Below the pieces are notes generated by a model. The model had not been told where the DNA came from and did not search any database. It was given only the letters and a program-made list of their open reading frames with translations. A stretch of 64,000 nt of DNA from an uncultured Prevotellaceae bacterium (GTDB taxonomy: Bacteria > Bacteroidota > Bacteroidia > Bacteroidales > Bacteroidaceae). This document shows positions 1 to 7,490 of this stretch, piece by piece; within the stretch, counting starts at the first letter, position 1; every line of letters starts with the position of its first letter. The translations under genes and the position numbers were made by a program. The stretch spans positions 1 to 64,000 of the forward strand of contig CADAOD010000010.1 in NCBI GenBank assembly GCA_902789415.1, written 5' to 3'.

Positions 1-120
1 AACGTTAATAATGCATAATAATTTGACAATTCTAATATCCCTACTACCTGAAACCACTGTTAATCCATTTAACATTCTGGACTTTTTCAGTGGGCTCTTT
101 AAATAAAGGGTTTTCGGGCT

Positions 121-477
121 ATCTTCCCGAATTGGTAGCTTTATATCTGCTATCTTCCCGAATTAGTAGCAGCTTCCAGGTTATCTTCCCGAATTGGTAG
201 CTCAGAATGGTATTCTTTGTATGGTTATTCCCTGCCATATAGCCGTTTTTTGGACGTTTTGCGATATAGATTAGTATATTATCTTCCCGAATTAGTAGTT
301 TTGCCTATTAATTACCCGAATTAGGAGCCGATTCAGTCTAATTACCCGAATTAGGAGCTTTTTTCGGGAATCCACCACGTTTTAGGGCTATTTATGATGC
401 TTATAGCCTACGAATTCGGGAAATTGGGATGTTCTTACACACGAATTCGGGTAATAAGACACACGAACTCGGGTAAT
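121..477. repeat. Array of CCCGAATT-core repeats in both orientations
   Basis: Three copies of ATCTTCCCGAATTRGTAGC start at 121, 152 and 183, an exact 31-base step, and a fourth starts at 281. A sister unit, AATTACCCGAATTAGGAGC, starts at 310 and 340. The reverse orientation appears as CGAATTCGGG at 411 and 442 (again 31 bases apart) and CGAACTCGGG at 464. A 31-base step is about three helical turns, so a protein binding every copy would sit on one face of the DNA. The spacers are dissimilar and very short, and no cas gene is present, so this is not a CRISPR. Function is unknown; a binding array or a decayed mobile-element end are both possible. Confidence 0.75.
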
Positions 478-671
478 GTGGGTATGGATAGTGTATACAA
501 GTATTTATGAATACATGCATACAGATGTTAATGAATACAAGTACACAGGTATACATGTTATTAGCACGGAGAATGTAAAACCGGTGGACCGATGTATTCA
601 ATGCTCAAAAATCTCAAAAAGGTGTAAAACATGGTAGAATGGTAATCTCAAAAAGATGCAAAGACAACATT
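478..671. other. A+T-rich spacer with a 15-base direct repeat
   Basis: No gene is visible. The sequence AATCTCAAAAAGRTG occurs at 610-624 and 644-658, a 34-base step, just before the dead ATPase start. The rest is low-complexity A/T-rich sequence with many ATAC/GTAT alternations. Confidence 0.4.
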
Positions 672-882
672 ATGGAACGTAAAATATACCTGCAGTCCCT
701 TGACTGGAAAGAGAAAAGGAACTGTGAGTTGGTATTACTCGTAGGGGAATGTGGCGCATCGTAAAGAGTTATATCGTAGAGGAGCTCGGCAAAAACGAAT
801 CATATATCCTCATTGACTTCAAAAAGGCCCCCAGATGGTCATAGATTTTTGGGAAGACTCGATACACCGTTCCTCTATTTGA
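672..882 (+). pseudogene. Remnant of an AAA+ ATPase (DUF4143 type), N-terminus only
   Basis: Reading from ATG 672 gives MERKIYLQSLDWKEKR followed by LVLLVG, the start typical of Bacteroidota ATPases that carry a C-terminal DUF4143 domain. The frame stops at 762-764. A second frame then continues as KSYIVEELGKNESYILIDF to a stop at 842-844, and a third gives VIDFWEDSIHRSS to a stop at 880-882. The Walker A glycines are degraded, and nothing of the remaining roughly 300 residues follows. At least two frameshifts and a large truncation make it dead. Confidence 0.7.
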
Positions 883-1176
883 TCAAACACTGGCCATTCA
901 CACCATCAATCACCTTTGCATTCTTTGCAACTCTACCCGTAAAATTTGAATAAGACAATAACTCTAAATGCTTTTGTGGTTTAACTTTTTCCCTCTTTGT
1001 TTGGAGCTTTTATGCTCCTTGCCGTTCGGAACTTTACTTTTCACGATGCACTCAGAAGGTTGCCGATAGCAATAGACAGCCGGAAGCTTAGACGTAACAC
1101 ACAGGCATCCAAATACCTTTGTAGCTATTTATTTCGCGAGAATGCACTAAAAAATTATAAAAAGCAATCTGTTTTC
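883..1176. other. Intergenic stretch without recognisable gene
   Basis: A 63-codon open frame at 997-1188 has no recognisable motif, runs into the promoter of the next gene and has no obvious ribosome site. I see no other structure here. Confidence 0.4.
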
Positions 1177-1207
1177 TTTGAAGTTTAAATAAATTATTAT
1201 ATTTTTG
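1177..1207 (+). promoter_or_regulatory. Promoter of the HTH regulator gene
   Basis: TTTG at 1177-1180 and TATTTTTG at 1200-1207 are separated by 19 bases. This matches the Bacteroidota -33/-7 promoter layout. The regulator start codon follows at 1232. Confidence 0.65.
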
Positions 1208-1231
1208 CGTTGAAATCAAACTATAAGTAAA

Positions 1232-1426
1232 ATGAAGGATCTAAATCGAATCAAAATTGTCTTGGTAGAAAAGAAGAAAACCAGTAGATGGTTGGCAGAA
1301 CAACTAGGCAAAAACATATCTACCGTTAGTAAATGGTGTACCAACACATCACAACCAGATCTCCAGACCCTTGATAAAATTGCAGAACTACTTAACTGCG
1401 ATAAGAGGGAGTTGATAACAGAATAG
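1232..1426 (+). CDS. Small XRE-type helix-turn-helix regulator
   Basis: A 64-residue protein that is almost entirely one Cro/CI-type HTH domain. The segment LAEQLGKNISTVSKW (about residues 22-36) is the helix-turn-helix, followed by LDKIAELLNCDKRELI, the usual fourth and fifth helices. No sensor or oligomerisation domain is present. It has its own promoter, and the next gene lies behind a separate promoter whose upstream half is a 7-bp inverted repeat (1443-1461). The arrangement suggests it is the operon repressor or activator. The link to that operator is inferred; the HTH fold is clear. Confidence 0.85.
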   Translation: MKDLNRIKIVLVEKKKTSRWLAEQLGKNISTVSKWCTNTSQPDLQTLDKIAELLNCDKRELITE

Positions 1427-1442
1427 ATGTAATTCTCCAGAG

Positions 1443-1478
1443 AACGAACATAGAGTTCGTTGCGCTGTAGTATTTTTG
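1443..1478 (+). promoter_or_regulatory. Operator plus -7 box of the defence operon
   Basis: A perfect inverted repeat, AACGAAC (1443-1449), ATAGA, GTTCGTT (1455-1461), ends nine bases before the -7 element TATTTTTG (1471-1478). It covers the place where a -33 element would lie, and no TTTG is seen there. A bound regulator could therefore block polymerase or replace the -33 contact. The same repeat with the same nine-base spacing recurs on the minus strand at 17379-17414. Confidence 0.75.
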
Positions 1479-1538
1479 CAACCGGAAATTGACTTATTTG
1501 AATAGTAAACAAGAAAAATAATTGCTAAAATAAACGTT

Positions 1539-2216
1539 ATGGCTGTATCATTAAATGATTTTATACTTCAAAAGGCTAGAACATTACCAGTGATTCTTGC
1601 AGTTGACAGAAGTGGGAGTATGGGTAAGGATGGAAAAATAGATGCGCTAAATCTCGCTCTAAGGAATTTTGTGAATTCACTCAAAGAGGAAAATTCTAAT
1701 AAGATAGAGATTCAAGTAGCCATCTATAGCTTTGGAGGAAAGGACGAAGTAACATGTGAATGTGAACTTCGTCCAGTTAAAGACATTAATGTTGTTGAGT
1801 ATTCTGCATATGGCAGAACTCCTTTAGGAGGGACTCTGAGTACAATAAAGGAACTTATTGAAGACCGCACAAAAATACCATCACGTTCATATGCTCCTAC
1901 TGTGGTTATTATTACAGATGGAGAATCAACAGATGACACGAGCATGTCTTTATCCTCATTTATCAGAGAAGGTCGCTCAGCAAAAGCATTTCGTATTGCT
2001 ATGGCAATAGGTGATGATGCAGACATTAATTTCTTGAGATCATATGTAAGTGAACCCGAATATCTTGTTACAGGAGAGAATGCTTCCGATATCAAAAAGT
2101 TCTTCAAGTTTGTGACCATGTCGGTATCTCAACGTGTTCATAGCTTGACTCCTGATTCCATAAGACTTTCTGTCCAGAATGTTCCGACTGATGATGATGA
2201 CGAATTAATCTTGTAG
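1539..2216 (+). CDS. TerY-like von Willebrand factor A domain protein
   Basis: A 225-residue protein that is essentially a single vWA domain. The metal-ion-dependent adhesion site is intact: D23-R-S-G-S27, a Thr in YGRTPLGG near residue 94, and VIITDGES near 127. There is no signal peptide or membrane segment, so it is cytoplasmic. Small vWA proteins encoded directly before a PP2C phosphatase and a Ser/Thr kinase form the TerY-P type triad, proposed as a phosphorylation-controlled switch in stress and defence loci. The next start lies two bases after this stop, so the two are surely co-transcribed. Role as adaptor or phospho-target of the kinase/phosphatase pair is inferred. Confidence 0.85.
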   Translation: MAVSLNDFILQKARTLPVILAVDRSGSMGKDGKIDALNLALRNFVNSLKEENSNKIEIQVAIYSFGGKDEVTCECELRPVKDINVVEYSAYGRTPLGGTLSTIKELIEDRTKIPSRSYAPTVVIITDGESTDDTSMSLSSFIREGRSAKAFRIAMAIGDDADINFLRSYVSEPEYLVTGENASDIKKFFKFVTMSVSQRVHSLTPDSIRLSVQNVPTDDDDELIL

Positions 2217-2218
2217 TT

Positions 2219-2896
2219 ATGTATAGCCATATATTGACATCAGTAGTAGGTAAACACCGCAATAATCAAGATGCTATTAAGTATTTTGAGAGCACAGATA
2301 AGGTGATTGCTATTGTTGCCGATGGGCTTGGGTCAAGGAAGAAATCTGCAGAAGGAGCAAGGCTTATATGCAGAATGATGGTTGAGGAACTAGAAACAAA
2401 ACAGCTTCCATTACAGTCAATAGATATTGTAAGCCCGATAAAATGGTATGAACATCTTGAAAAAGAGAAGCTTAACCCTGATGATTATTGCACTACATGT
2501 TCTTTTGCCGTGATAGATAAAATTTCGAAAATAATCAGCGTAGGACAGATTGGTGATTCTCCGATATTTGTGGGAATTGATGGCAATTCTATTGTCGTAT
2601 TGAAACAGGAAAAAGAATTCTCAAATATTACGACTTGTCTTGGTGGAAGGGAGAAATCTTCGTTTACCATAAACAATTTCAAGTTCAATTGCAAAATGAG
2701 GGTATTGGTAACATCTGATGGCATAGGAGATGAATTAGACGGTTCAAACATAGAATCGCTATTTTCATACTTGTCTTCAAAATATCAGTCTTATAGCAAG
2801 AAGTCTCGCTCACGTCGGTTTACAAAAGAAATAAAAGCAACCGTCGGCAAAGTCAACAATGATGACAAGTCGGCTATATATATATGGTCATTATGA
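2219..2896 (+). CDS. PP2C-family protein phosphatase
   Basis: A 225-residue stand-alone PP2C domain for Mn/Mg-dependent dephosphorylation of Ser/Thr residues. The visible metal-binding motifs are NNQDA near residue 18, IVADGLGS with the key Asp near 36, a following SAEGA segment, SVGQIGDSPIF near 115, VTSDGIGDEL near 163 and a late NDDKSAIYI. It is shorter than typical 240-260-residue PP2C proteins but carries the full motif series. It sits between the vWA and kinase genes and overlaps the kinase start by four bases (ATGA), so it most likely reverses that kinase. Confidence 0.85.
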   Translation: MYSHILTSVVGKHRNNQDAIKYFESTDKVIAIVADGLGSRKKSAEGARLICRMMVEELETKQLPLQSIDIVSPIKWYEHLEKEKLNPDDYCTTCSFAVIDKISKIISVGQIGDSPIFVGIDGNSIVVLKQEKEFSNITTCLGGREKSSFTINNFKFNCKMRVLVTSDGIGDELDGSNIESLFSYLSSKYQSYSKKSRSRRFTKEIKATVGKVNNDDKSAIYIWSL

Positions 2897-4251
2897 ATGT
2901 AATAGACTCTTTTAGAAATAGTTATGAAGTTTTGTCAGAAATAGGCAAAGGCTCTCAAGGGACAACATATCTCTTGAAAGGTGAGAAGTACATTGCAAAA
3001 CTATTCAATAATGTCATTAATCCCACCGAATTAAAGTCAAAAATTAATTTCTTGAAGCGGTTGGATTTAGACAAGGAATGTTTTGCATTACCGCTTGAAG
3101 AAATAACACAGCCAAGGATTGGCTATCTTTCAGAATTTGCTTCAGGGATGGAGCCGTTGACTTCATTAAAATGGGCGAATCAATCAGATAATTTACAAGA
3201 ATGGTTTATCGAAACTGGTGGATTGCTCAAAAGGATCCAGGTTCTTGCTAAGTTAGCGGAGCGTCTAAGAACCCTCCATTCAAAGGGATTGATTTATTGT
3301 GATTTGTCCCCCAACAACGTATTTGTTTCGTCTGACGCGAATAAGAGCCATGTTTTTTTGATTGACATGGACAACCTTCGTTACAAAACGAGTATGGTGC
3401 ATAACATATATACGCCTTTCTATGCTGCACCGGAATTAGTTAATAGAGCTTCTGCTAATAGTATGGAATCGGACTGCTTTTCTTTTGCAGTAATCGCTTA
3501 TGAATTACTTACACTAAACCATCCTCTTATTGGTGACTATGTTGATGAGGGTGAACCTGAATTAGAGGAACAAGCTTTGTCCGGCAAACTTCCTTGGGTT
3601 GACCATTCAGAAGATAAGACAAATGCTCGTACAAGTGGTATTCCAACAGAATTTTTTATTACTAACAATTTGAAGGATCTGTTCAAGCGTACATTTGAGA
3701 ACGGACTGAATATACCAACAAAACGACCTACAATCTCAGAATGGTGCAACGGTTTAAACAGAATGATAAATGAAATAATAAAATGCCCAGAATGTAATAT
3801 ACACTATCCTTCGAGCAACTCAGGACACTGTCCTTTCTGTGGCAAAGCATCTAACAGTGTCATTAAAATACAAATGAAGCGCTGGGAAAAGCTTCCTCGT
3901 TATGATAGGCAAAAGAATCAGGTAGAAGAACAATTTGGGTTAGCGCCGATGGTATTTGAAGAAATGGTTGTCGATAAGTATACTACCAAATATATTAGAA
4001 ACTCACATTTTCTTCTTCCTGGCAATCTTAATAAGCCCGTTATGCAATTAAAAGTAATAGAGTCGGATGGCGATGAAAGACTTCTTGAACTCATCCCCAA
4101 AGAGACTACTTTTTATGTGGCAGTAGATGGACAAGAAGTTTTTTATAGCAATAAGCCTAAAAAGATAAGAGTAACAGGTAAAGCACATCGTGAATTAGTA
4201 ATTGGAGTAACAAAGTTGGACACTCCCCAAAGAGTATTAACTATCGAATAA
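2893..4251 (+). CDS. Ser/Thr protein kinase with C-terminal zinc ribbon
   Basis: About 452 residues. An N-terminal eukaryotic-like kinase domain (about 10-290) has the glycine loop GKGSQGTTY, the lysine in YIAKLF, a catalytic loop YCDLSPNN in place of HRDLKxxN, IDMDN in place of the DFG region, and AAPELVN as the activation-segment end. The catalytic Asp, loop Asn and metal Asp are present, so activity is plausible. After it comes a treble-clef-type zinc ribbon, CPECNIHYPSS...CPFCG (near 300-330), and a beta-rich tail of about 120 residues. I use ATG 2893, which overlaps the phosphatase stop as ATGA; an in-frame ATG at 2884 is the alternative. The ribbon may bind nucleic acid or a partner. 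Confidence 0.85.
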   Translation: MNVIDSFRNSYEVLSEIGKGSQGTTYLLKGEKYIAKLFNNVINPTELKSKINFLKRLDLDKECFALPLEEITQPRIGYLSEFASGMEPLTSLKWANQSDNLQEWFIETGGLLKRIQVLAKLAERLRTLHSKGLIYCDLSPNNVFVSSDANKSHVFLIDMDNLRYKTSMVHNIYTPFYAAPELVNRASANSMESDCFSFAVIAYELLTLNHPLIGDYVDEGEPELEEQALSGKLPWVDHSEDKTNARTSGIPTEFFITNNLKDLFKRTFENGLNIPTKRPTISEWCNGLNRMINEIIKCPECNIHYPSSNSGHCPFCGKASNSVIKIQMKRWEKLPRYDRQKNQVEEQFGLAPMVFEEMVVDKYTTKYIRNSHFLLPGNLNKPVMQLKVIESDGDERLLELIPKETTFYVAVDGQEVFYSNKPKKIRVTGKAHRELVIGVTKLDTPQRVLTIE

Positions 4252-4253
4252 GT

Positions 4254-7200
4254 ATGGCAAGAATTACAGAACTATTTGAACGATATTCAGAAGTGTTTAT
4301 CGGTAATAGTATAAAAGGGCAGATTAGAGCACCACAGGTTCCAGATCTTGAGAGTCGAATTCCTCTCGAGTTAGAACTTTTTGCGGTTGACAATGACGGA
4401 TTGTTATTCCAATGCAAAGCAAAGGATCAGCAGCAATTAATACGAATTGTTCCTGAGTCAGAGGTTGATACTTCTAAATTAGAGATTTATCCTCAGATTA
4501 GCGGTTTATTCCAAATGACATCTTATGATTCCCAAACTGGAATTGGCATGATTAATTTTATTCCATGTGGCCGTGGTCAAAGTTTTGATGAAGACATTGT
4601 CATTGGGTTTAATCCTAATTATATATTATCAAGACGAGCTGCGAGTATAGAAAGATTGCCGGAAGAATTAAAAAAGACACTCGTATTTGAAAGTCCTTTG
4701 GGAAATTATATCTTGGAAGAAATTTATCCAGACAAGGCTGATAACAAAACCCTTCACGGACTGAAATATGCAGCAGACCTATTGATTATCAATGATAAAT
4801 ATATATTAAACAAATCTAGGAAGAAAAACATAGGAAGTATAGATGACTTCTGCCGTTACCGTTTAATAAGATATCCAAGCATTGATTTCGTGGAAGAAAA
4901 TAATGCTAAAGCCATTATGCAACGCATTAAAGATAAAACTACTAATGGTACTGCATTATTAAAAATATGGCAAGAATATAGCGAGCAGGAATTAGAAAAG
5001 GCTATGCAACTTTCCTCATTATTCGGAGAAATTAATTATTCCGAAGGGAAAGATATGGCTGATCACGTAAAGGTAATCCGACTGGATTTTACTAAGGAAC
5101 AAGTTGCCGAATTTAAGGAACACGAAAGTGATTTCAAGAATTCTTCATTTGAGAGTTCAATCAATCCAGGAGCTAGAGATAGCGAGACATATAAGATAAG
5201 AAACATAAAGAAGAAATATAATCTATATTATGCAGAAGTTAATGATGAAAATGATACGCTTAGTTCTTCTGGAAGTCTTGTTCTTTCAGTAAAAGGTGAC
5301 TATCATGTCAATAATCGTCGGGAAAGAGCATATCAGCATCTTGAAGGCGATAGAATTACTGCAATTCTACGCAATCTACTTTTTGCAATTGAGGATGAAG
5401 CAGCTGAGATGATAGAACTTAACAAAGAGAAACATAAGACTGCTTTAACAGAAAGAACACGAACTTTCTTACAAGAACGTTTTGGAATTTCTGATCTTAC
5501 TGAAAACCAAAAGAAAGCTGTCGAGATTGCACTTAACACGCCAGATATAGCTGTGATACAAGGCCCACCGGGTACAGGTAAGTCTACGGTCATAGCAGTT
5601 ATCTGCGATAGATTGTTCGAAGAGGCAGAAAAAGAGAAGAAAAAGAAAAAAGAGTATGATTCATACGATTACTCCAAACTAATTCTTGCATCTGCTTTTC
5701 AAAATGACACAGTAGAACATATTGCCTCAAAAATCGAAGATAAAGGTTTGCCAACTGTAAAGATTGGCAAAGATGCTATGACCATATCTGCAGAGCAGAT
5801 TGTAGCAAAAAAAATGATTGATGCCATAGATAGAGCTCTTCGCTATTATGCAGCAAACACATCTTCACTTCGCATGTCTAAGACTGTTCTAAAGATAAAG
5901 GATGTATATGAGAAGGAGCATAATTTGGAATCATTAAAGAGTAGCATTGATAAAATTATAAATCAATTAGATCTAAATGACGAATTATGGAAAGAATGGA
6001 GATTGATTTCCAAACCATTTGGCAGACGCGATTCGGCAAGAGATGACAAGTGTATCAAGGCACTTAAAAATCTTTCCACAGATTTAATTGCTTATGATGA
6101 TAATGGATATTATGAAATTCAGAAGTTACTCCGTTCCGGTATTGAATTAACGGATCATGAGCGAATTAAACTGAAAGAAGCTCCTGTGGATAGTCCGTCA
6201 GACGAATTTCTATCCTTCCTATCTTCTTTGAAGGAAAAGTATCTGAATGAATTTGATATTGCTTCAGATGCTGCAAATGAAGGTAATAATGAAGCAATAA
6301 AGAATTGGCTTGTTGAGGTTATACGATACGAAAGGCAGCAAGAAGAGAATGCGTATAACGATTTTGATACATTTATGACAGCTAATCTTGAAACACTTCG
6401 TGAAGAGATAGAGGGTGAAGGGCAGTATATTCGCGAATCCATCCTGGCATATACCGAAAGTGTTGCTGCGACTAATCAAAAAGCGGGTAGCCGCGATATT
6501 ACATCAAAATTTCAAAATGTTATCCTAGAAGAAGCTGCTCGTTCTAATCCTCTTGATTTATTAATCCCTATGACGAGAGCTTTACGTCGCATTATTCTTG
6601 TTGGTGACCAAAAGCAGTTGCCGCAGCTGATAGAAAATGACATTGTGAAAGATGTTGTGGAGAAAAAATACGATGACCTTGCAGAACGAGATATCGCTAG
6701 TAAGAAGTATGAGTCTTCATTGTTCGGCATTTTGTATAAAAACCTTGAAAAGGCCACTAAGTTGCGCAGAATTCGTTTGAATGAACAGTTTCGAATGCAT
6801 CCGGCAATTGGTGACTTTATTAGTTCTCTTTATTATGAGAATGAAGTAAAAGCAGGAATGATCGACCAGGCTAAAGCAAGAGAGCATAAACTAACGGTTG
6901 CTGGTCTTAAAGGCAAAGTTATGGTGTTCTGTGACGTAAAGAAGGATAAAGGACCAGAGAGCAAGGGTATTGGGAAATCGCGAGAATGTGAGGCAAAGCG
7001 CGTCATGTCTTTGGTCAAGGAAATTATGAAAGATCCTGGAAGTAAAGAACTCAGTATTGGTGTTATTACATTCTATGCTGCACAGCGTGATTTGATTTTT
7101 AAAGAAGCAGAATCTTTGGGCTTTGCCTATAAAATGGATAATGGTGATTACGATATTAATAATTCTTTTAAAACCACAAGGGATGGGCGTGAAAAGTTTA

Positions 7201-7490
7201 GAATTGGCACGGTTGACTCATTCCAAGGTAAAGAATTTGATATCGTTATTCTAAGCGCAACACGTTCCAATACTGTAGAACGTAACGAAGGGAATGTCAA
7301 CAAGGTTTTTGGCTTTTTGACTTCGGAAAACCGTTTAAATGTTGCTTTCTCTCGCGCTCAACGTCTTTTGATAGTATGTGGTGATGGCGAAATGTTCAGC
7401 GATGAATATGCCCAAACATATGTAAAGGGCTTATATGAATTTTATGTAAACCAATCAACTAACAAGAATTATGGCGCAAGAATTGTATGA
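4254..7490 (+). CDS. UPF1-like superfamily 1 helicase
   Basis: A 1078-residue protein. The first 430 residues are not recognised. Then come SF1 motifs in order: QGPPGTGKST (Walker A, about 436), VILEEAARSNP (Walker B with DEAA-like EEAA, about 755), LVGDQKQLPQL (motif III, about 776), LNEQFRMHPAIGDF (motif IV, about 843), VDSFQGKEFDIVILS (motif V, about 986) and LNVAFSRAQRLLIV (motif VI, about 1029). The SFQGKE and VAFSRA signatures place it with UPF1/SMUBP2/DNA2-type helicases, which translocate on RNA or DNA. No nuclease motif is seen. It starts two bases after the kinase gene. UPF1-like helicases recur in coiled-coil McrBC-type defence loci. Confidence 0.88.
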   Translation: MARITELFERYSEVFIGNSIKGQIRAPQVPDLESRIPLELELFAVDNDGLLFQCKAKDQQQLIRIVPESEVDTSKLEIYPQISGLFQMTSYDSQTGIGMINFIPCGRGQSFDEDIVIGFNPNYILSRRAASIERLPEELKKTLVFESPLGNYILEEIYPDKADNKTLHGLKYAADLLIINDKYILNKSRKKNIGSIDDFCRYRLIRYPSIDFVEENNAKAIMQRIKDKTTNGTALLKIWQEYSEQELEKAMQLSSLFGEINYSEGKDMADHVKVIRLDFTKEQVAEFKEHESDFKNSSFESSINPGARDSETYKIRNIKKKYNLYYAEVNDENDTLSSSGSLVLSVKGDYHVNNRRERAYQHLEGDRITAILRNLLFAIEDEAAEMIELNKEKHKTALTERTRTFLQERFGISDLTENQKKAVEIALNTPDIAVIQGPPGTGKSTVIAVICDRLFEEAEKEKKKKKEYDSYDYSKLILASAFQNDTVEHIASKIEDKGLPTVKIGKDAMTISAEQIVAKKMIDAIDRALRYYAANTSSLRMSKTVLKIKDVYEKEHNLESLKSSIDKIINQLDLNDELWKEWRLISKPFGRRDSARDDKCIKALKNLSTDLIAYDDNGYYEIQKLLRSGIELTDHERIKLKEAPVDSPSDEFLSFLSSLKEKYLNEFDIASDAANEGNNEAIKNWLVEVIRYERQQEENAYNDFDTFMTANLETLREEIEGEGQYIRESILAYTESVAATNQKAGSRDITSKFQNVILEEAARSNPLDLLIPMTRALRRIILVGDQKQLPQLIENDIVKDVVEKKYDDLAERDIASKKYESSLFGILYKNLEKATKLRRIRLNEQFRMHPAIGDFISSLYYENEVKAGMIDQAKAREHKLTVAGLKGKVMVFCDVKKDKGPESKGIGKSRECEAKRVMSLVKEIMKDPGSKELSIGVITFYAAQRDLIFKEAESLGFAYKMDNGDYDINNSFKTTRDGREKFRIGTVDSFQGKEFDIVILSATRSNTVERNEGNVNKVFGFLTSENRLNVAFSRAQRLLIVCGDGEMFSDEYAQTYVKGLYEFYVNQSTNKNYGARIV

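Noticed and set aside
121-360. Possible CRISPR array (regular 31-base repeats)
   Set aside because: Spacers are only about 12 bases, the repeat is short, copies occur in both orientations and no cas genes are present.
997-1188. 63-codon open frame on the plus strand
   Set aside because: No motif, no ribosome site, and it runs into the promoter of the HTH gene.
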